From NCBI GenBank assembly GCA_029706075.1, contig JAINUG010000397.1, forward strand, positions 371,001 through 435,000: a DNA stretch of 64,000 bases, given 5' to 3'. Made by a program: the position numbers and the translations under genes. Numbering within the stretch: position 1 is the stretch's first letter; each line of letters begins with the position of its first letter. Shown here piece after piece: positions 23,344 to 38,300 of this stretch. The notes beneath the pieces were generated by a model. That model was not told where the DNA came from. It searched no databases and saw only the letters and a list, made by a program, of their open reading frames with translations. The DNA comes from Aldrovandia affinis. Lineage: Eukaryota; Chordata; Actinopteri; Notacanthiformes; Halosauridae.

Positions 23344-26300
23344 GTGAGTACTGCGTGTCACACCTGTCGTCATAAGTCTAGATGGTACAGTATGTCGTCT
23401 TGGCTTTAAAAATAGTATTTGCAATTTCTGATTATTTAATATTGATCATATTGACATCGGTGTGTGTTACACCAGTGTAGTAAATACGTATATTTATCGG
23501 AAGGCCTGGACGCTACGTCTTTATACGCACGCACACTCGGTCTTTCACTGGATTGGGTAATTACTTTTTTTCCAGAATAAAAAGCTTTTCGCATCATATT
23601 TGACATGCGTTGTACTGAGGCCGGAGTGGTAGCTAGGCACGTAGAACATTTTTCCAAATTAGCCCACATTTTGAAATCATCAGGAGATTATCTTCCTATA
23701 TTCACTTATTCGTGAATGACGATAATCTACTGAATTAAAATGATTAAACTTGAACCGTATACCCCGATATCTTAACTAATGAATCACTATACTGTCAGTA
23801 TACAGTGTAGCCTGCTATACAGAAAGTTTATCTGATGTATTATGGCATAGTGCACTGTAATTAATTGTATTGTATTTATTCAGGCCGAGAAAGAAAGAGG
23901 CAGTTTTCCCTGCTTGTAAAAATATCTTAACATTTGTAACACTTCCGCAATTACTTTGAACTGATATGAACTGAAAGCGTTCAAAGTGGTCATAGGTATC
24001 CAGAGCATGCTTGCACACTCCCCTGTTATGAACATTTCTCTTGGTATTCATTAAACAGCACATTTTGGCTATAGATTTATACATGCCAGAGGATGGGGTT
24101 ATTTTCGGTGGATTTTCAATCCGCATCACATTTGAACAAAAGTTTCTGTCGCTGCCTTTTTGTAAATAATACATTTTATACCTGGGGTTATTTTTATTAT
24201 TATTATTATGTTTTTTTATTTTTTATTAAATGTTTATTTTTAAGACGTTTTCTTTCAAATGTCTTATGTTCTTGAAGCATTTTTCCATTGTAGATCATGG
24301 AAATAAATGTCGATTCTCAGACAGTTGATAAAGAGTGAATATAATTTCAGATTTAGCCATGTTACAATTTTTTTTACCTACAATCAAAAGGACATCTGCA
24401 AATTCAGTAACGATGACCTTTATAAAATTATTTAATTTAGGATGAGTCTAGTTTACGCTGACGGTAATGTAATTGAGAAAGCAGAACATTTTCGGGGTAG
24501 AAATTTAATCTTTGGTTTGGTTTTTAATAAGGTTTAAAAAAATTTTTTTTACAGCTGGGTAAATATAAGCACGTACCATATTTATCCTACTTGTTCTCTT
24601 GGCCTTAAAACATTCTTTAGTGCAGGTGTCCTTTACTGACTCAAGGAGGGGCTCAGTGTGTACTCCAGGAACACAGAACACAAGTAAAGGTCTAGGGTTT
24701 GTAAGGTTCTCCCTCTCTGCCTTCCAATGAGTCACCGTGACTACATTTGCTCTGTGCTGTGCTGACCTCTTCTCTGTGGCCTTTGTAAAGCTAGCAGACG
24801 GAGCTGAAAAGAGCTATGCATTGTTCCTCTGACCAGTTCATTAGCATACTGTGCTGCCACTTGGCACTCAAAGAAAAACAATGTATTGGTTTCCATTTTT
24901 CAGAAGGCATTGGAGGCACATCCTGTGAAGATTGTGCCTCCGACGTATACCTGTGTCGTATGAAGTGAATTATGAGGCAAAGCGGTCTCGGAGATTAGAC
25001 GGATGAGTGGTTGATGAGTGTTTGAGTGGTTCTTTCTCTCTTGTGTGCTGTTTGCCCTATTTCCATTATAATTTATTTTTCTGTCAGGTCATAAAAGGGC
25101 ACAAATGTATTATTATAAGTGCCCTTTATTATAAGAAGCTCTTCTACCACAGCATGTACAACCAGAAGCCTGTTTTGTCCTTTGTTTTGAATCCAATAAA
25201 TGTAGAACCATGGTCCTATCAAACATAGCATTGGCTTTAAATCACATTTTTGTTATTATCCATTGCTTATTTAGAATGAAAACTAGCCTCTAGAATGTAT
25301 GGTTACACTGGCAAAAGGAATAAGGAGTATCACTTATGTATCAATATACTGTATTTTCACATTGGTGCAAATAATATTATTCTGGGGATATTTGGTCCAT
25401 ACATTATACACAGTGTGTGTAATGGTGATGTAGTTGTGGTAATGGGTGTATCACACAGAGTGAGAGGTAACCAATATTGTATCTATGATATTTCCCCCTG
25501 AATTTATGCAAAAATACTGTATTTCTGACTGTGACTCTGGTATTGTGGGCTCCCTCTCTAACCACGCACGGCTTGTATGCTGAAGTGCGAAGTTGTCATT
25601 GATGGTGCAGAGCAATGCCGTTGTCCTTGCTGCCGTGGCCTCTGCTCACAGCGAAGGCGCTGGCATCCTCGTTCGTGTGGATTTATAGAGTGACACGATT
25701 GTACAATGCTGGCAAGCAGCTTGCGTCACTTCTGTGGCTGCACGGTAACAGGACAGCAGGTATGCTGATACAGGACGAATGCTATTCTTTGCTGCAGCCC
25801 AGAGCACCGAGGCAAATCCAGACAAGGGCAAAACCACGTTGGTCCACAGGGTTCAGTGATGTGATGTTAAATGCTGATAGGAGCTGTTTTTTTTATCTAG
25901 CAAACAGACCTGAATTGAAGATGCCAGCACATTTTAAAAATACACCTGCAGGAATTTTCAACAATATTTGCTACTGACCAAAAGGTACAGTCATATGAAA
26001 GAAGAACTTTGTTCTCGATATTGGTGAAAATGGATCTTTCTTTTAAAATTGCCATTAATCTACAGGAATTGTACTGGTGCCTAAAGGGTTAAAGTATTTA
26101 AAAGTTATTATTTGACCCAGGTCAGGTGGCAAAGTGGTAAATAACCCTCTAATACGGCATAGCAATTTGAGCAGTCCAAGTTTATCATAAGTAGGTTATT
26201 GCACTACCAACAGGTGGTTTCCATGCAGTGCACTAACCTGATTGTAGCAAAACCTGGACTGGCTCAGTATGCGGTGCAGAAGCGTTATTTCCGTCCCTGC

Positions 26301-29300
26301 ACGGGCCTAAAACAGTTGGGATGTTATACTGGGTAAGCGATGGTGTGCCTGGCACCCACATGCTGCCTGCTGTAGTAAGTGAGACATCGGCTCTGTAGGG
26401 TGTAAAATAGTCACTGGCTCTCCTGTAGTACTGTGTGTGGCCTGTATGGTGTAAAATAGTCACAGGCTCTCCTGTAGTACTGTGTAGACTGCAGTGTGGA
26501 ACACAGTCAGTGGGTCCCAAGTGTGTGTTAGAGGGTGCAGTGCTGCTTGTGTGGGTGTGGGTGACACAGCACTCCATCAAGAGGCACAAGTTGTGATTCC
26601 AAATCAGGGGGAAAAGGGGAAAACGTGAAAAAATGCATTACAATACCTGAATGTAAATCTGAGTCAGTAGAGTGGAGTAGAATATAATGACTTTATTGTC
26701 CATCCAGAAGTGGAAATGTGTCTTTGGCTTCAGCTCATACATTGACTTTGAAAAGAAACAATTCATACGTACTGTGCATGCATACTTTGCATAACATGTA
26801 CGACTTTAGTGTCCTAATGAAATTGAGCAACCGTTGCTTAATTTAATCAGGGTGCCTTAACTGTGTAATGAAGTTATATATAATCTGGATCTAAAACTTT
26901 ACTGGATTGCCATCATTACTTATGAGTGTTGGGGCATGTCAACCTACCATAATACAGCTCCAGTCCTTTTGCTCAGAATCCAGTGACTTTTTTGTTCCTC
27001 ACCCAAGAGGCCACACAGCTTGTGGTCCAGGCTTTGGTTATCTCATGTCTGGACTACTGTAACGCCTTGCTGGCAGGCCTACCGCCCTGTGCCTTCAAGC
27101 CACTGCAGCTAGTCCAGAATGCCGCCACGTGTCTGATTTTCAACTAGCCCAAGTTCACGCATGTCACTCCACTACTCACCACACTTCACTGGCTCAAAAC
27201 ATTTCACTGGCTCCCTATAGCAGCACGTTTCGTGTTTAAATCCCTGGTGCTGGCATACCAGGCCGCAAGGGGAACCTCCTACCTCCAGACACTCGTTTAC
27301 ACCCCAGCTAAGACCCTCCGCTCTGCCTTCTCCGGCCAACTGGCCATGACCACTGTATACACATGCAATAAATTATTTTTTTAAGTACTAACCTTTCTCT
27401 CCCAGTTTTATAGGTACAGTGCGCAGCTGTCTACGGTTATGTCTGTTGTATTGTTACTGTACTGAGCTCTTGCGCTAGCTGTGATTGTTCTTGCCACTTT
27501 TAAATGCACTCACTGATAGGAGCGTCTGCTATATGCCAAAAATGTAAATGTTAATGTTCTCATTGTTTGTAATCCTGCAGAAACCCTTGATGCCCAAAAT
27601 GGATCTGTCAAGATTCTACCAACTCAACTCAGGTAAGAAGATAGACACTCTGTATATTGTGTGTGTGTGTGTTGGTGTGTGTTTGAGAGACTGTCTCTTA
27701 AACCTGTGCACTGTACATACAATGATTTCTTCACCATTTGAATCTCTATTCAGTCTATTTTATAGTCTGCTTTTTTAAAATGGGAAATTCTGTTGGGTGT
27801 GTGTAGAATGCTGGATGGTTTTGGCAGTAAGATGGATGGGTTTGTGAAGTGCTGCAGTAAGCGGGATGGGTAACTTGTGAAGTGCTGGATGGTTTTGGCA
27901 GTAAGCGGGATGGGTAAGTTGTGGTTTCACGTGCAGCCTCCCACCACCACCACCACCACCACCCACACACGCTGACAAATGCACACAAGCAAGCCTCACT
28001 GCCTCACTGCTCTCTGAAAACCCTACTGTGAAGAAAGAAAAGCACAACTCTGCCCTCATGTCCGCCATCTGCTCATGGGTGTTCTATAGGGAGGTGTCGT
28101 AACATGCAATGGAAATGGATACATGAAAAGGTGAGCCATGACTATGCTGAGGTTCTGAAGGTGTCCTGAGAGTGCTTTTACCGCTAGAGTGCAGGTAGCT
28201 CACTTCATTTAGAAGGCACGGGGTGCTGATGGGTCCGTTACCTTTCTGCTGATTTAGCGAGAATACACATCCACACCGCTGTATCTCAACCCCTTCTCCT
28301 GTTCTGCTGTTGCCACTGCAAATACAGTGCGACTGTGCAGCACCAAAACTGAATAGGAGCAGGTGCCAAAAACCCTTCAACGGGGTAGATGGCACCCCCT
28401 AGTGCTGAGTCAGGGTAATTTGCTTGTCAACAACACTGTTCTACTAAAATATGCACCATATCTACGGCCCGTGCTTTGGCTCCGCTATGCCAACACCCTG
28501 AGAACAATCAGGATGTAAAACTCGAGAGAGTAAGGCAGGAAAGAATCTGGTTGAAAACAGAGGAACAGGACGATCCTGCAGTTCTAATGCACCTGACTTT
28601 AGCTGTTATGCGTGGCTGTCTGAGACAGGCAGATGTTTACGCCTCTGCAAAGCATTGCTGTTTGGAAAGGCACAGAATGGATGTTTTTAATTGTTCATCC
28701 TGTTTACTGCCCTGTTCCATCAAACATAATATCTGTAGTTTGAGGAACAGCCATAGGCACAGGTCCGGATAATAATAGTCACTAAGTCACGTGAGTAATG
28801 ATGCAGGACAAGCTACAGGTAGACAGTGTCTGATTTATTAAAGTGATCATACAGGGTGCATAATACAGTACATAGCTGAAGTTATATGATTTTATACAGC
28901 TGCTTGCCTTCGAAGACGTTGTGCCACTGTTGTTGTTACTAAGTGTTCTTGCCACGATTCCACCGTTCGGTTCTCTAAAAAGCTACTTAAAGAAGCCAGA
29001 TGTTTGACATCTTTATGTTAATGCTACGGAAGGAAATGCTGACGTAGTACTTCAACCAAATTATGAACCACTGTGATGATTTACCGTGCGCCAGCTATCC
29101 CCGGTGGATGGAAAGAAACATTTTCAGACATAATTGGTTGAGGTTCCTATCGTTCTTTTAATAGGAGCAATACGTCTTCTTATTGAAATCCCCCTTCTCG
29201 GCAGGCATGCTCAGAATGACAGGTTTGCCCTCTGGCAAAACAAGGTGCTCATTACCTGCATGCGGGTCAGTGAGGAATCAGGCTGTGATCTCATCTGAGT

Positions 29301-32300
29301 ATTCCAGCAGCCCTGGAGGTCTGGGCCCAGAGACTGATTAAAGTGAGGCTGCAGCCATTTCAGTATCTCACTTCAGTACGTGCCAGTTTCGCTCGCAAGT
29401 CAAATGCCTTCGTGTTGAAAATAAAGCCGTCTCCATGTACAATTTAATCTTGGTCTGTTTACCAATCATCATTGTGACAGGTACCGTGCTTCTGCGGGCA
29501 ATCGTGCTCCATTAAGTTGCATTACATAACGCATGTAGTCCACTGCATGTAGTCCAGAGGAATCTCTTGCTTGTCCTGGTCATGTTGTGCTTTTCATTTT
29601 GAAATGTCTTGTGGTAGCGGGGACTCTAATAATATAAGAAAGAGTTGCTTCTACGAAGCCGAGTAAGCTTTCACATATGCTGTATATCAGTTTTCAACAA
29701 TTTTATGCTGTGTACAGGAGCAAATCAATTCAATATGGCTTTCAATCGGTATGGTTTACCACTGAGGGGTGTCTTCTAAATGTTATCAGTGTGGCACTGA
29801 ATTAATGTATAGTAGAATGGAATGATAGAAATACTTCTGTGTCATTTGATAATGACAGTGATAAAGAAGTATATTAATTGGTATGCTTTTTTCCTGAGTT
29901 TGTGTGGTGGCTTGACGTAGAACGAACAGCTTAACCTCTGTCTGAATGGAGCGGAGGCAGTTCTGGCAGTTTTTGGAGGGCTGGACTTCTGAGATTCAGA
30001 TGATAGCTACGATATCTCCATAATGATTTCTACTGACTTTCAGTGTGCCAGCGAGTTCATGTTACACATTAGCTTTGATTTTACTATAGAGAACTATCAA
30101 AGTCCCATTCTCAGTATTCTCGGTGTGTGATAAAACGTTTCGCTATTATTAAGTCATTTATTTATGATAATTTTCTACATTTTCTGTTTAATTGCTTTCA
30201 GTTGTGAAGCCAAATTGGAAAGACAGAGCACTTCATATTTGTTTGATGTCTTCTTGTTTGACATAACGAGACTTGATGAGACACCCAGTTCAGAAAAATT
30301 AATTATAGTCAATTATGTTGGATGATTATTTTAGTTTTACTTGCTGTCCATGTTCCTCTGTGGGCCTCTTTCACTCGGATTCCTCACAGAGAACTCTGTC
30401 CCCTTGAGTTCCTTTCTCAACCATTTCATTTGAAGACCAAGCACTTAACTGCTTTGCTCTTTGATCTCTGACTGGATGCAACGAAGCAGGCCAAATCATT
30501 CAGGCATGGAACTGTGTATCTTTGAGGGCACAAATTCTGGATTCAGTGATAATGAAAGACTTAAATTAAGCTTTATCGACTCATAAGGCAGTCTGTGTGT
30601 AGGGTGCGCAGGCCTTGTATAAATTCGACCGGGTCAATACAACCTAATTACATTTACATTTTACATTGACATTTTAAGCATTTAGCAGACGCTCTGGATA
30701 AGACATACAAGATGTGCATAAATACATGGTAGGAACAATCATAGTTCGCGCAAGAGATCAGTGCAGTAATACAGCGATAGACATTATTGCAGGCAGCTGC
30801 GTAGCATACCTGTAACAACAGGGAAGAGACGAGACCGCGAGGAGCGGCTGCCAGGTGCCCGGAGGGATGGGGCAGTCAGTTTGCCAGAGGAGGCGAAGTG
30901 GAGGGGTCTGGCTGGGGTGTAGGGAGTGATGAGTGACTGGAGGTATGGGGGAGCATATGGGGGAATTTCTTTGGACCAACATCTGTCTCTTTCTTTCATA
31001 TGCATTCAGCACTGTAGCTATCTTACAAGCAAATTCACACATTTCCTCCCTTCAGCACTGCCAGTCATGGCTTACATTTAGATGACATTTCATTAGCTTA
31101 AATTCCCTTAATCAACTCAAAACGCTTTTTAAAAATAAAACACCTCTTATTGTTTTTCATTATCTGGTTTTATGACATTAATATGATACTGTAACCCACC
31201 ATAAGTTTGTGGGTTTTCAGATCAGCTGCAAACTCTGTTTCTTTACCTTGGCTCTATGCCATCTTGCTGTCAGTGCCCAATTCAGTCTCATTCTGCTCAG
31301 TAAACATGAATGTTTAGGGGTACTCTGGTACTTTGATATTCTTTTTGGTGTACTTGTGTGGAAGAGGACGGTTCACAAAAATGTGTCGATTTTACTCTGA
31401 TTTGCTCAGTCCAGGAAGGAATCACTCATACGGGCCAAATTCAATTATTGGAAAAAGCCATGAAATCAGAATGTGAGAATGTTGTTGGGTTGTGTCTGAC
31501 TGAATTGGCAATTTAATCTAAAATCCATACATTAAGACAATTCCAGAAATGAATGTATAAAGCATGTGTATATAAATATGACAGCATAAATGACTTGACC
31601 GCAAACATTGGTTTAACAGAATTTGTACATGCCCTATTGTGAAGTGTGTGTTTTAATCCGGTGGTTTGTGAAAAAGAAGGGGAGGTTGTCTAATGTAATA
31701 AATGCTCAAACTCCAAGTGTGTTACAAGTATGGTGTGCAGCTGCAAACAATGATCTCTATCACTGTATTACTACACTGATCTCTTGCGCGAGCAATGATT
31801 GATCTTACCATGTATATGCACATCTTGTAAGTCGCTCTGGATAAGAGCGTCTGCTAAATGTCAAAAATGTAAAAATGTAAAATGTATCTGCAGTAGCATT
31901 GTGTATTGTTAACATCTGCTGTGTACATGTCTTTGCAGAGAGAGATGCTTACTTCCTCTTAGACTGGCTCTGGAGTCCAAGAACACCAAACTGGCCCAGA
32001 CTGCTCTCACAGGAATGCAGGTAAGGTTACCAACACCGGCCCAGGTGCATTCTGGGATATGCCCGCATGTTATCAGTGAAGTTTTTGCATTTCAACGTGC
32101 CTTTATACTCGTGTCACAATACAGATGTTTGCATACGATACCAATACAGTCATACTCTGAATTTGTTTTCCTGTAATTTGGGAACATGTGTCTGTTTCCT
32201 CATGTTCTTGATGTATGCATATCTTGTGCATTTGTTTCTCTGTCTCCATTGCTTCTGAAACCCCCCTCTTTAACGGCGGCCTGTGCAGAAGATTCTGTGC

Positions 32301-35300
32301 GAGGCCCGGTTCATCACCTCGGAGAAGGAGGCTCCAGAGAAGCAGCTGCTGAGTCAGGTGCTGGAGGCGGTCCGAGTGACTCCAACCCTGCATGAGGACC
32401 TGCAGGTGGAGGTGATGAAGGTGAGACACGGCGCAGATTCCGCCAAAGATGATGGACATGTGCCAAGATGGAAATGTTAGCTTGCAAGTCAGTGGAGAAT
32501 GCTATAGTCAGACTGTAGTCGGTCGGAGAACCTAATGGACATGCCTTGAGATCGAACAATCTTAATATATGAATATTCGAGATTCATGCGGATGTGAAAC
32601 AAAACAAATGATATTGGGAGTTAGCCTGAAAATGATATCTAGCTAGCCAGTCTATTTGTTGCTTGTGTCCAGTATGTATACAGTATGTGTCAGCATGAAC
32701 GAATTCATTAAGTTCGGCAAGGTAACTTCTCAGACAAACGTCGAACCTACGTACTTCGTGAGTACTGCTTCCTCTGCATAGTTTTGTAGTTCTCACGGAC
32801 AGGAAATCTACGAACTGCCACTCTTCGCACAGACTGTTCCTCTCCGGTTCAGCTGATTGGTTTATTTCACCCAAAGCCAGTATCTGCACAATGCTGCCCA
32901 CTGGATGGCCTTTTCTGCAAGGCTACATCCTGGCACTGTGGACCAGTGGAATGCAGTCGAGCAGAAGTGTGATCAGTGAAAAGGGCCGTGATTGTCCAGC
33001 ATGTCGACACGGCGCTTTAAAATCCTGTCGGTTCTGCCCTGATTAATTGCCCTTCAGATCAATTGCAATGGATGAACTTCATTGACCTTTTTGTTGTGGT
33101 CTTGGTTCATTGTGATGTCCTAATTCAGTACGAGCGATACGGTGAGTTAATCTGGCTTTTTACCCACTCTGTGTACACCTCTGTCCCGCATCTCAGCCGG
33201 GTTTGACATGTATAAAGGATTTAGCATCGTTGTCAGTAGACCTGATATTCAGTAGCCTTTTAACATTAGGCAGGTCCATCGCCATGGAGTCTGGGCAAGC
33301 TCCAGCTCTGGGCACGGTGCCAGACAGGGGCTGTTTATGGCGTCTCTCTGGGCACGGTGCCAGTCAGAGCCTGTTTATGCCATCTCTCTGGGCACAGTAT
33401 CAGTCAGAGGCTGTTTATGCCATCTCTCTCTCTCTCTCTATGCCAGGAATCAGGTAGCAGCTGTGCAAGGCTGGGCCCGGTGCCGCCGATCCACAGGGCT
33501 GCCAGTAAAACAGGCCCCCCGGCAATGCGGCCAATCACCCACAATGAAATGTTTCACTGAGCTACTTGCCACACACAGAGGCCCCTGAATCACTGACCTC
33601 TCTGCTGAATGCAGAACCGACTGCTCTCCGTCTGGGTGTGAAGCTCCAGTGTGTAGTGAGATTCACAGTGTTGGACCGGTGACCAGTGGGACGTGCTGGC
33701 TACATTGCTTTTCTTATGCAATGTTTGATTATATTGCGTGTGCCATCAAAAATGTGCCATGCCAATGATCCAAATTCAAAAGACGCCATTGGTGATGATG
33801 TCACCAGCAAGAAAATTAAGACAGAGAAGAAGCAGGAGGAAGAAGCACAAAATAACCCACATTTTGGTCCCTTCCCCTCCTGTCTCCAGTCTGTTACCTC
33901 AACCCTTTGTGTTATGAGTAGACTTACTCCCAGTGTGACTGTATCTCTGGGCCCTGTTACTCCCAGTGTGACTGGCTCCTGAGCCCTGTTACCCCCAGTG
34001 TGACTGGCCCCTGGGTCCTGTTACCCCCAGTGTGACTGTATCTCTGGGCCCTGTTAGCCCCAGTGTGACTATCTCTGGGCCCTGTTACCCCCAGTGTGAC
34101 TATCTCTGGGCCCTGTTACCCCAGTGTGGCTGTATCTCTGAGCCCTGTTACCCCCAGTGTGACTGTATCTCTGGGCCCTGTTACTCCCACTGTGACTGTA
34201 TCTCTGAGCCCTGTTACTCCCACTGTGACTGTATCTCTGGGCCCTGTTACCCCCAGTGTGACTGTATCTCTGGGCCCTGTTACCCCCAGTGTGACTGTAT
34301 CTCTGGACCCTGTTACTCCCACTGTGACTGTATCTCTGAGCTCTGTTACTCCCAGTGTGACTGTATCTCTGAGCCCTGTTACCCCCAGTGTGACTGTATC
34401 TCTGGGCCCTGTTACCCCCAGTGTGACTGGCCCCTGAGCCCTGTTACTCCCAGTGTGGCTGTATCTCTGAGCCCTGTTACCCCCAATGTGACTGTATCTC
34501 TGGGCCCTGTTACCCCCAGCCTCACCGGCTTCTGTCCCCACAGGTGCTGCTGTGCATCACGTACTCCCCCACCTTCCAGATCAGCGGGGACTCGATCCTG
34601 AGGATCGCTGAGGTAAGGGCCGTCTGAACGGATCGATGGAGTTCCCTGCCCTCACCCAATGCCAACGATGACAACCATGCACTGGAAGCATGGAAGTCTC
34701 TGTCTTATCCATGGCTCACAGTGTTGATTTGTTGTGGATCAATAAAGTTACTACAGACGAGTGTTATCTGAGATATGGATAAATGTGGTCGCTGTCAGGT
34801 GCATCGATTAAGGATTAAGCTGTTCATTTCAGAGGCGACGGAGTTACGCGTTGCTTTTCTTTGCCTCTTTGCGTGTTTTCGTCGTCTGGTTACACATTAA
34901 CACCTCATAAAACCATTTAACTGCAGTAATGGATATGGTCCCATTAGGATCCTTGGTCTGTTGTGCAGAAAAGTCAGACGCTCGCCGTAACTTAGCAGCA
35001 CCTCGTAAATAACGGAGAATTATGCAGCTCAGGCTCTTAAACACCCCCTAAAACACAGACACTGGAGAGGAAGGGCAGTCTCTGCAGGCTATCTGTAGCT
35101 ACCATACACCCTTTATTCTTGTGTGTGTGTGTGTGTGTGTGTGTGTCTGTGTGTCTGTGTGTGTGTGTGTGTGTGTCTGTGTGTCTGTGTGTGTGTGTGT
35201 GTGTATCTGTGTGTTTGTGTGTGTTTGTGTGTATCTGTGTGTCTGTGTGTTTGTGTGTGTGTGTCTATGTGTCTGTGTGTGTGTGTGTCTTTATGTCTAT

Positions 35301-35312
35301 GTGTCTGTGTGT

Positions 35313-35359
<47 letters not shown>

Positions 35360-38300
35360 TATGTGTCTATGTGTCTATGTGTGTGTGTGTGTATCTGTGT
35401 GTTTTTGAGTGTGTGCATATTCACAGTGTTGGAATCGTACGCTGATGTGCTCTGACTCTCTGGATTCGGGCCCTCTGGCACGTTAGTCAGACGCATGGGG
35501 CAGCAGACGTCTCTGACGTCTAGACTCCGGTCCAGTCCCTGACTAATCCCTCTTTTCACCTCGATTCTAAGACTCACACTAGGTGCTCCCGTCATGGCTT
35601 TGATTCCGTCTCCATGGAGACCTTCACTCACGGTAATCGGTGCCACGTCGAAATGCCTCTTCCGTCACTTCAGGGGAAAGGACGTGCGTGTGACTGAATG
35701 GAGGCTCTGAGTGGAAAATTCTAGCCATCAGTTTGCAAAGTGTGACGCACTGTTATTTCCGCCTGTGATTAGGAACCGCAGCGATACCGAGGCGCCAATG
35801 CGTGAATTATCTCCTTACTGAGCAGCTCTGGCGCATCATCCACGTCTCTCACACGTGGAACTGCTCCATGATCATATGGCCTCATTCCATTATTACCCAG
35901 GAATTCGACGGCGGCTATTCCATCGAACAGCAGAGAATGCTTGTGGAATTGGAGTTTGACTGTTTTTGATGTCATTTTTTTCAAATGGGGGCTGGAGTGC
36001 AGCAGGTTTTATTGCTCTGTGTATAAATCCTGCTTCTGAAGAGTGGGTAGAGAACATTCTGGGATTGTTCCTCTTCGTAAATGCCCTTCTCCCATGATGG
36101 GACACCTGACAGATGCATTGAGATGGATACCATGTTATTGGCTGATGTAAAGGAAACAAATAACCCACCTTGTTGACGCACCTTTTTTCATAAACGAAGA
36201 ACGTGAATTGGCACGGCGTGGGCTGGCGTGACCCCCCTCGAATCATCCGATCAATTGGGCGTTCTTAAGAGCGTAATTGCAGCGGAAAGAGAACAGACAC
36301 CATGTGCTGTTTTATGCAGTCCAAAAATTGGATGAAGGTGCGTTCTGACGTTGGCAGCAAGGAAAGCGTAACAGAGCACAAAATACAGTTAAGTTTTAAC
36401 TGGCCTTTTCGTAACCAAAAATGCAAGACCCAATCAGAGCACAGCTGTGACTTGAACCACGAGACCCCCCCTGACAATTTTATCATCTCATCTCATCTTC
36501 AGCCGCTTATTCCTGGTCAGGGTCGCGGGGGGGCTGGAGCCTATCCCAGCATGCATTGGGGCGAGAGGCAGGAATACACCCTGGACAGGTCGCCAATCCA
36601 TCGCAGGGCACTACATACACCATTCACTCACACACTCATACCTACAGGGCAATTTAGACTCTCCAATTAGCCTAACGTGCATGTCTTTGGACTGTGGGAG
36701 GAAACCGGAGTACCCGGAGGAAACCCACGCGTACACGGGGAGAACATGCAAACTCCACACAGAAAGGCCCCCGGCCTGGATTCGAACCCGGGACCTTGTT
36801 GCTGTGAGGTGACAGTGCTATCCACTGCACCACCGTGCCGCCACAATTTTATCATCAGCAAGTTAATTAGCAGCGGGAACTGGAGTCTTATTTTAAGCAG
36901 GAAATTACACCTGGGTGATACGATGCTGAATATGAAAAAGGAGATGTGTTTTTTTCTTACCATTCTGGTTTCCTCTGTTAATGGGGAGAGCTGACACCAG
37001 CATCTGTCAGGAGCTCCCCAGCGGGCAGCTGTATACCGCTGAAGGACCCTCTGTTCCCCGGCTATGCCTTTATCTGTATTATACCTGGGTGTGCTCTCCT
37101 CCTCCTCCATCCTTCTGTCATGTTTCTCTCTGTGGCTGAATGTGTGCGGAGGAGCAGTGGACGGGGGTGACAGGACTCTTAAAGATTTATATTTATTAAA
37201 AGCTTTATATGGAAGATTTATATTACAATAGAAAATATTTGTTTAATTTTTTTGTGTGTCTGTTACTTTACCAGTCAACACGATGGATTTGGAAATCATT
37301 TACATTTACATTTTAGGCATTTATCAGTTTATAAATATCCAGAGCGACTTACACAGTTTCACATTTCTATACATACAATCCATTTATACAGCTGGATATT
37401 TTACTGAAGCAATTTAGGTTAAGTACCTTGCTCAAGGGTTCAACGGCAGTGCCCCCACCTGGGAATCGAACCAGCAACCTCTGAGTTACAAGCCCAGTTC
37501 CCTAACCATTACACTACACTGCTGCCATCATGGAATCATGGCATGTATAATTCACAGCCAAATCTATAATGCCTTTTTTCAGATTTATATGAATTGTTCA
37601 TCAGTCCCTCTGAAATCTCTGCCGCCCAAGCAATGTTGTATCGATGAACCGTTTTAAGGACAGCCATATTTGAATTTGTCCCAAAATGTTAACTTGGTCA
37701 ACATTAAGTTTCACCAATGCACTCATGTATTCCTTCAGTTTTGCATGGCGTGTAACAGCATAATCCAGGTTTTTTACATTGTAAAATTAGTTTTGTCCAT
37801 GTTCCACTGCATCCGATGCAGAACAGGAAATTAAAGCGCCTGTGAGCCAGTCTGCCATGGTCAACTGCTATTATCTAGCTAATGCTAGGTAGCAATGTTT
37901 GTAAGCTAAATAAAGGGGAAAATGTGACTAAACTAGCTACCTAGCAATTTGTTTGCTAACATTTGCAAGCATCAGCAGTTTAGCTCACTGGATTTACGTC
38001 ATAATATATTTTGTCATTTCTCAACAATTTCAACGTCAGGATCAGTATAGCTTTGTTCAACAAAGCTGTCCTTGAATAAAAATCTTTTTAGGTGACCTGA
38101 CAAAAAGAAAAAATGAGGAAGGATTGAAATATTTTTGGAAATGCTTACAATACATGTCTGCTGTTAACGTTACTCATAATCTTGGTCAAATACCAAAGTC
38201 ACCAGGGCCTCCCAGGTGGTCTAGCAGTTACAACGTTTGACACTGGCCACTGAGCCGGCTCTGGCCGGGAGTGCCACTAGGGGTGGCAATTGGCTGTCCA

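Larger units (their letters stand above)
23344..27580 (+). other. arfgef3: arfgef3 intron 1
   Basis: 4.2 kb, AT-rich. It contains a two-copy 62-bp duplication (about 26390-26490) and an L2-like LINE 3' end (26985-27565) that stops about 15 bp before exon 2. Nothing else is recognised. Confidence 0.75.
27633..31938 (+). other. arfgef3: arfgef3 intron 2
   Basis: 4.3 kb. It contains a local repeat of 'gtgctggatggttttggcag' (about 27810-27915), a GT run near 27658, an antisense L2-like LINE fragment (30650-31010) and a LINE tail (31715-31890). 27.9-30.6 kb shows no exon or named repeat. Confidence 0.7.

Noticed and set aside
34032..34601. Plus-strand frame of 189 codons with [11 protein letters not shown] repeats
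   Set aside because: A period of 33 bp keeps the frame open; the region is intronic and lacks start or splice support, except for its last bases, which overlap exon 5 in another frame.
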